Positions 59,301 to 64,000 of a stretch of DNA of 64,000 nucleotides are shown here, one piece after another. The stretch covers positions 248,001 to 312,000 of the forward strand of contig NC_134951.1 in the NCBI RefSeq assembly GCF_965638725.1, written 5' to 3'. Each line of letters starts with the position of its first letter. Position 1 is the first letter of the stretch. The stretch is from Aptenodytes patagonicus. Its lineage: Eukaryota; Chordata; Aves; Sphenisciformes; Spheniscidae. Under the pieces are notes generated by a model. The model did not search any database. It was not told the DNA's origin and was given only the letters and a program-made list of their open reading frames with translations. Both the position numbers and the translations under genes were made by a program.

Positions 59301-60322
59301 CAGCGCCAAGGAAAATCTCCTGGCACTGGGCTGCGTTTCTGGGCAATGCTGGCAGCGTGCAGTGTCAGCACGGGGTGGCTGGGGCAGCCGCGTGGGCGAG
59401 GTGAGAGCCTGGCCTGGCGGGACGGGGCAGCCTCCTAACTGGTGTCCATCAGCTCTTCCCTTGTGAACCGCACACTGTGCGATGCCCACGTGAAGAAGGG
59501 CCGGGCCTTCCGTGTGATTGTGGTGGACAGCCGGCCGCGGCTAGAAGGCCGGGAGACGCTGCGTCGGCTGGTGCGTAAGGGCATTCACTGCACCTATGTG
59601 ATGATCAACGCCATTTCTTACGTGCTGCCTGAGGTGAGGAGCAGAGCGGGGCTGTGCCAAGGGCGGTGGTGGGCATGGGGGAGGCTGCAGCATGATAAAA
59701 TGTGCTAACAGATCCCTGCGCTTCCCTAACAGGTGTCCAAAGTGCTGCTGGGAGCCCATGCACTCCTGGCCAATGGCTCTGTCATGTCCCGGGTGGGTAC
59801 GTCCCAGATAGCGCTGGTCTCCAAGGCCTACAACGTGCCTGTCCTGGTGTGCTGCGAGACCTACAAGTTCTGCGAGCGAGTGCAGACGGACTCTTTTGTC
59901 TCCAATGAGCTGGGTAAAGCTTCTGTCCCCTTCCTCTCACCTGGGACCTGCTCCCTCTTCCCGCTGCTGGCCAGGACGGACTGATCTGCCCTGCCATTCC
60001 CCTTCCTGGCTGAGGGGCCACCACTCTCAGGAAGGGTGGCCATTGGGCCTGGCAGGCAGCAGGGCAGGATGGACAGGTGCTGTCCCTCTCCCTGATCCTG
60101 CTGGCTGCTCCTCTCTCCGCAGATGACCCCGATGACCTGATCGTGCTCCGGAAGGGCCAGGCCCAGCTGGGTGGCTGGGCAGAGAACAAGTCCTTGCGCC
60201 TCCTCAACCTGGTCTATGACGTGACACCGCCTGACCTGGTGGATCTGGTCATCACGGACTTGGGCATGATCCCCTGCACCTCGGTGCCTGTCGTCCTGCG
60301 TGTCAAGAATGTGGATCAGTAG
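53322..60322 (+). CDS. EIF2B4: EIF2B4, translation initiation factor eIF2B subunit delta
   Basis: Regulatory subunit of the decameric exchange factor that recharges eIF2 with GTP and is inhibited by phosphorylated eIF2 in the integrated stress response. Exons: 53322-53346, 53580-53623, 53714-53852, 54324-54533, 54744-54826, 55033-55124, 55529-55643, 55991-56067, 56285-56387, 57433-57560, 59453-59633, 59733-59913 and 60123-60322 (stop TAG). The sum is 525 residues; human about 523. ATG chosen for the Kozak-like GCGCCATGG context and splice phase. N-terminal third: lysine-rich, charged ([37 protein letters not shown]), poorly ordered in the family. C-terminal part: the Rossmann-like domain shared by alpha/beta/delta subunits, with [67 protein letters not shown] and [19 protein letters not shown]. 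Ends [12 protein letters not shown]. All phases agree and no lesion is seen. Confidence 0.97.
53511..53570. repeat. short tandem repeat in EIF2B4 intron 1
   Basis: Three imperfect copies of CTCCCGGCCCTG followed by two of CCTTCTCACGCC, forming the pyrimidine tract before the acceptor at 53579. Confidence 0.6.
56388..59452 (+). other. EIF2B4 introns 9 and 10
   Basis: The two largest introns of the gene (56388-57432 and 57561-59452), split by the exon at 57433-57560. I looked for intronic snoRNAs and found no C/D or H/ACA boxes with convincing terminal pairing, and no clear repeat. Confidence 0.6.
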
Positions 60323-60344
60323 TAGGGGCAGCTGCACGGACACT

Positions 60345-60350
60345 AATAAA
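60345..60350 (+). terminator. EIF2B4 poly(A) signal
   Basis: AATAAA 23 bases after the stop codon, giving a very short 3' UTR, with cleavage expected near 60365. Confidence 0.85.
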
Positions 60351-60369
60351 CCAGGCGCCACGATACACC

Positions 60370-61515
60370 TTGTCTGCCTTCTGTGGTATGGCAGGAGCCC
60401 TGGCGCCCCGTGTCACCACAGGCTCAGCTCTGTGCTTTCCTTGGGCATGCTAGCACTTCTGCCCGGCCCCTCTTCTCCCACTCCAGGCTGCAGCAGGGAA
60501 GGACCTTCCCTGTCCCTGGGCGGCTCCTCCGGGGCCTGGGGGAAATGGTGATGCTATGATGACAGCCCCTGGCTCACGCCTCCTCTGGCTGTGGTTCTGG
60601 CAGCCAGTTGAGCTGGGCTTGTGCAAGAGAGCCCAGCACCTCTGACCCTGCAGCACCCTTGGCGTGCCAGGGCTGCTCCTGGCATGAGCTGCTCCTGCAA
60701 GATGGGGCTGGTGCAGGGTCCAGCCTGAGCAGAGGCTGGGGGCTCTGGCACGGGGAAGGGGGTGTCCTCCCTTGTTCTGCAGCGTTCCCATCCCTTTCTG
60801 CTGTGGTAAAATTGGTGGTCATCTCGGCTCCCGGCAGCGATTGCTGAGGGCTGTCTGTGCTTCCCCCCTGGAGCCTGCCACTGCCAGTGCCCTCCATGTT
60901 CATAGCTCCAGGGGGGAACAGGGAAGAGATGGCAGGGTGCCTGTTATTCTGGCCTCTGCCCAGAAAGGGGTGTCTTTATACACTGGTCTCGCCTGTCATT
61001 GCTGCCGTGTGCAGCGCTGAGGCCGGCAGGGGGGAGCCCTGGCCCTGGCCTGGAGCAGGGTGAGGAAGGCTAGGCAATAACAGGGTTCGAGGGCTGGCGC
61101 TGAGCCACGGATGGAGGCAGAGCAGGTCCCTGTCTCTCCTATGACTAGCTGTGTTGCCAGTTGCTGCCCCCCCGGGTGTGTTAGGAGACACGGGCGGGGC
61201 CGGGGGAGCAGGCTCCCTCCCTGCCGTGTGCTCCTGGCACCAGCCCTGTGTCAGCTTGGGCAAGGGGAGTCCCGAGCCAATGCCTTCCTACGGGGACAGT
61301 GCCGGGGGCAGACGGTGCCCCACCGTGTGGGGCTCTCGGCCCCGGGCGGGATGATATGGCCCATGGGGAACCGAGGCCCCTGCTGCTCCATAGCCAGGGC
61401 ACCGGGGATACCCCGGGGCAGCGGGGCTGGGGCCGAAGCTCACCCAGCGTGGCTCCCCCAACCCGCTGGGGGGTGCCAGGGGCGGGGCCACGTGGACCGC
61501 GCCGCTGCCGGCAGA
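60370..61515. other. intergenic between EIF2B4 and the U1 pair
   Basis: GC-rich. No exon, RNA gene or repeat that I can support. Confidence 0.6.
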
Positions 61516-61782
61516 GCCGCTGCGGGCCGACAGGGGCGGGGCCTTACGGGGGGAGGCGTGGCCATGCAGATCAGCCACCGCGCGGGGCCTGCCGGGAGCC
61601 CCACGCGCCAAGCCGCGGCCGGCCGCGGGCGTGCGCGGTCGCTGCGTGGGCGCTGCGCGTGGCGGAGGCGTGGGGCGCGTGAGGCGGCGCGTGGTGGCTG
61701 TGGTGTTGTGTGTCGTCGGGGCGTGTCCGTGTGGTGAGCGTGCGTGGTGCGCGCGGTGGTGCGGCGGGGGCGGTGTGGGGGC
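61516..61782 (+). promoter_or_regulatory. U1 snRNA promoter (left copy)
   Basis: An octamer-like distal element ATGCAGAT at 61564-61571 (212-219 bases upstream of the RNA start) sits beside a GC box GGGGCGGGGCC at 61536. This is the usual spacing for the distal sequence element of vertebrate snRNA genes. The proximal element should lie near 61723-61740, but I could not match a consensus with confidence. Confidence 0.7.
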
Positions 61783-61946
61783 ATACTTACCTGGCAGGGG
61801 AGACACCATGATCAGGCAGGTGGTTTTCCCAGGGCGAGGCTCATCCCCTGCACTCCGGGTGTGCTGACCCCTGCGATTTCCCCAAATGCGGGAAACTCGA
61901 CTGCATAATTTGTGGTAGTGGGGGACTGCGTTCGCGCTCTCCCCTG
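61783..61946 (+). ncRNA. RNU1: U1 spliceosomal snRNA (left copy)
   Basis: 164 nt, the exact vertebrate U1 length. It begins ATACTTACCTG, the segment that pairs with 5' splice sites. It contains the U1-70K loop phrase GATCAGGCAGGTGG at its expected place, the Sm site AATTTGTGG at 61907-61915 and the closing stem to CCCCTG. Sequence differences from human are compensating changes of the kind seen in chicken U1. A 3'-box-like GTGCAAGGACAGA follows at 61956-61968. It looks fully functional and is identical to the copy at 62690-62853. Confidence 0.97.
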
Positions 61947-61955
61947 GCCCGGGCG

Positions 61956-61968
61956 GTGCAAGGACAGA
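61956..61968 (+). terminator. snRNA 3' box (left copy)
   Basis: GTGCAAGGACAGA 10 bases beyond the mature end fits the position and the loose consensus of the 3' box that directs Integrator processing. Confidence 0.55.
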
Positions 61969-61973
61969 GCTGA

Positions 61974-62662
61974 CCCTGGGGGTGGCTGTTGGGGGGTGGT
62001 GGCGGGCGAGGCCGGAGGTGGTGGCTGTTGCGGGGGGACGAAGCAGTGGCAGCGGGGTGGGTGGCGGTCGTTCGTCCCGGGACGAGCAGAGCCGGGGCCC
62101 GGGTGGGCGCGGGGTGACTCTCGCGGCGCAGGGCTCCGGTCCCCGCGGTGGGAAGGTTAAGAGCCGGGAGGAACGGCAGGGCCTGTCACGCCCCGGCCTC
62201 GGTCGCCCGCGATCTCGCCGTCGGGGGGAGCGGGAGCGAGGCGGGGAGCGGAGGACGGCCGAGGCGCAGCGGTGCCCGGAGGAGCCGGGCGGGTTCCATG
62301 TTTTTCCAGGCGAGGATCGGAACTAAGCGGTAGTGGGGAGAAAAAAGGAAGTCCCCTCCCTGCCTGGGGACATCTCGCCTGGCTCCTGACGCGACGGCTC
62401 CCGCGCTCGGGGGCCGCCTCCTACACCCGGCACCCTGCGGCCCTGCCCGCCCCGAGGACCCACCGCGGGGCCTACCCCTGCACGAGCAGCGGAGCCCGGA
62501 CCTCCCCGCAACGGGTCCGCACCGGCCCCGCCGGTAACGGGACCCCCAACAGCCGAGTGCCGATACGACCCGCGCCGCCTCCTCCCCATCAACCACCAGC
62601 TCTGGCCTCGCCACGGCCCCGCCCACCCCCAAGGGCCCCCGCCCCGCTCAGCTCAGCTCAGC
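61974..62662. other. spacer between the two U1 genes
   Basis: 689 bases of unique, CG-rich DNA with a short GCTCA pentamer tract at 62646-62669. No gene recognised. Both U1 genes transcribe into it. Confidence 0.7.
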
Positions 62663-62669
62663 TCAGCTC
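62646..62669. repeat. (GCTCA)n microsatellite
   Basis: Nearly five GCTCA units exactly at the inner edge of the right U1 arm, where the two arms stop matching. Confidence 0.8.
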
Positions 62670-62680
62670 TGTCCTTGCAC
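62668..62680 (-). terminator. snRNA 3' box (right copy)
   Basis: Mirror image of the left copy's GTGCAAGGACAGA, same distance from the mature RNA end. Confidence 0.55.
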
Positions 62681-62689
62681 CGCCCGGGC

Positions 62690-62853
62690 CAGGGGAGAGC
62701 GCGAACGCAGTCCCCCACTACCACAAATTATGCAGTCGAGTTTCCCGCATTTGGGGAAATCGCAGGGGTCAGCACACCCGGAGTGCAGGGGATGAGCCTC
62801 GCCCTGGGAAAACCACCTGCCTGATCATGGTGTCTCCCCTGCCAGGTAAGTAT
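62690..62853 (-). ncRNA. RNU1: U1 spliceosomal snRNA (right copy)
   Basis: 164 nt on the minus strand, base for base identical to 61783-61946 by my reading, including the 5' splice-site pairing end, Sm site and 3' stem. It faces the left copy tail to tail. Its promoter on the right is nearly identical, so it should be active. Confidence 0.97.
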
Positions 62854-63120
62854 GCCCCCACACCGCCCCCGCCGCACCACCGCGCGCACCACGCACGCTC
62901 ACCACACGGACACGCCCCGACGACACACAACACCACAGCCACCGCGCGCCGCCTCACGCGCCCCACGCCTCCGCCACGCGCAGCGCCCACGCGGCGACCG
63001 CGCACGCCCGCGGCCGGCCGCGGCTTGGCGCGTGGGGCTCCAGGCAGGCCCCGCGCGGTGGCTGATCTGCATGGCCACGCCTCCCCCCGTACGGCCCCGC
63101 CCCTGTCGGCCCGGAGCGGC
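62854..63120 (-). promoter_or_regulatory. U1 snRNA promoter (right copy)
   Basis: Octamer-like ATGCAGAT (minus strand) at 63065-63072, exactly 212-219 bases upstream of the RNA start as in the left copy, with an adjacent GC box. About five base differences from the left promoter. Confidence 0.7.
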
Positions 63121-64000
63121 GCCGGCGGGGCGGGGCGCGGCGCTGCACGGGGGCGCGGGGCGGGGGAGGGGGCTCCGCTCAGTTTCCAGCGCCGGGATCG
63201 GTACATAACGGGCAGCGCATTGACCGACGTCCTCTGCCCGGAACGTCTTCGCTCCCGCTGCGCCGCTGCCGGGGGCTGCTGCCCCGCGCCCCCCCGCGAG
63301 CAGCCGGCACGCACCGAGAGCCGCTCCGCTCTGCCGGCACCGCCGCTCTGCGGGCACCGGGGCTCGTCTCACCGCGGCCGGGAGGCCGGCACGGCGTCAC
63401 CGCAGCACCCGCCCCCGTCCCGCGGCAGCGGCCTCGGCGGCAGCTGGGACGAGCCGCTCTGGAAGTCCCGGCGACGGGTCTGATGGCGATGAGTCCCGGT
63501 GGCAGGAGCCCCGGAGCCGGCGGGAAGGTGCCCTCCCGGCCCCCTCTGCGTGCCGAGAAGGGCTCGGGGAGGCGCGGGGGGGTGGGGGGGCTGTCCTGGC
63601 CACAGGGACCGCGAAACAGTCGGGTTTACAATCTTCGGTGTAAAGAGAAAAAAGGGCAGCAGAGCGGCTCCCCGGGGTTTCGGGAGAGCAAACCTCAAGC
63701 TGCTCGGGGAGCCCCTGCGCAGCGTCCCGGGGGAACCTGCCTGCGAGGGCTCAGGAGCCCGTGGGAGCGGGGCGGTTTTTAGGAGCCACCTTTAAAAGCC
63801 CGGGAGCCGGCAGTCCCAGGGTGTCCCAAGTCACACGGGGCGGGAGACCAGCCGGGCCGACCAGGGACCTCCTCGTGGAGCTCGGGGGGAAGAAGACACG
63901 GCACCGTCTCTGGAGGCGAGGTCAGGCTTCACAGGAGGATCACGGGGCCGTGTGGTTCGCACGTGTGGGGAAAAAACATGAAAGGCCAAAGCTCAGCTGG
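63121..64000. other. CpG-rich window end, unassigned
   Basis: Continues the CpG island to about 63.5 kb. A TATA-like TTTAAAA occurs at 63791. By conserved gene order GTF3C2 might follow on the plus strand, but no exon of it is recognisable here. Confidence 0.5.

Larger units (their letters stand above)
61516..61973 (+). repeat. left arm of a 458-bp inverted repeat carrying U1
   Basis: Matches the reverse complement of 62663-63120 without gaps. I count about five substitutions, all in the upstream 267 bases; the U1 body and 27 bases of 3' flank are identical. The arms are separated by 689 bases of unrelated spacer. Confidence 0.92.
62663..63120 (-). repeat. right arm of the U1 inverted repeat
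   Basis: Reverse complement of 61516-61973, gap-free. Homology ends sharply at 63120 on the outside and 62663 inside. Confidence 0.92.

Noticed and set aside
57561-59452. Possible intronic snoRNA in EIF2B4 intron 10 (TGATG-like motifs)
   Set aside because: No matching D box with paired ends. The motifs are too common to count.
61088-61095. tRNA B-box-like GGTTCGAG
   Set aside because: No A box, anticodon arm or acceptor stem can be placed around it.

Overview
This is vertebrate, almost certainly bird, genomic DNA. The evidence is CR1 LINE copies ending in the ATTCTATG-type 3' tail, small exons in GC-rich introns, and two U1 snRNA genes of the chicken-like sequence type. Five protein-coding loci read as conserved vertebrate genes: PPM1G (+), an RNF19-like RBR ubiquitin ligase (-), ZNF513 (+), SNX17 (-) and EIF2B4 (+). 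PPM1G, ZNF513, SNX17 and EIF2B4 are also neighbours on human 2p23, so this is an old conserved gene block. From memory, the RNF19-like gene between PPM1G and ZNF513 has no counterpart at that place in mammals.

Layout. Bases 1-25 kb are AT-rich and hold PPM1G from inside intron 1 to its stop at 24646, with a 10.3 kb second intron. Inside are a fairly intact 5'-truncated CR1 (2.05-3.14 kb), a 72-bp inverted-repeat-ended element (1.50-1.57 kb), an ancient LINE relic (6.3-8.2 kb) and an older CR1 (17.1-18.2 kb). From 25 to 30 kb lies gene-poor sequence with an internally repetitive block at 26.9-28.6 kb. From about 28.6 kb onward the DNA is very GC-rich. The RNF19-like gene occupies 30.08-34.5 kb on the minus strand. 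Its exon phases and domains are well kept, but it has an in-frame TGA at a RING1 zinc ligand, a lost splice donor and a replaced RING2 histidine. At 34.5-38.7 kb there is a CR1 relic and one orphan exon-like segment.

ZNF513 (38.95-43.65 kb) runs tail to tail into SNX17 (43.75-52.6 kb), with about 145 bp between their poly(A) signals. SNX17 and EIF2B4 (53.3-60.37 kb) are divergent from a shared 0.7 kb CpG-rich promoter containing a perfect CRE and a G-quadruplex-capable repeat. The last 2.5 kb holds two identical 164-nt U1 snRNA genes facing each other in a 458-bp-arm inverted repeat with intact promoters, followed by an unassigned CpG-rich end.

The genes form a housekeeping cluster rather than one pathway: a nuclear PP2C phosphatase acting on splicing factors, a zinc-finger regulator, an endosomal cargo adaptor, a translation-initiation exchange factor subunit and a spliceosomal RNA. 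All exon coordinates were derived by hand from splice consensus, reading phase and recalled vertebrate protein sequences. No alignment was run.
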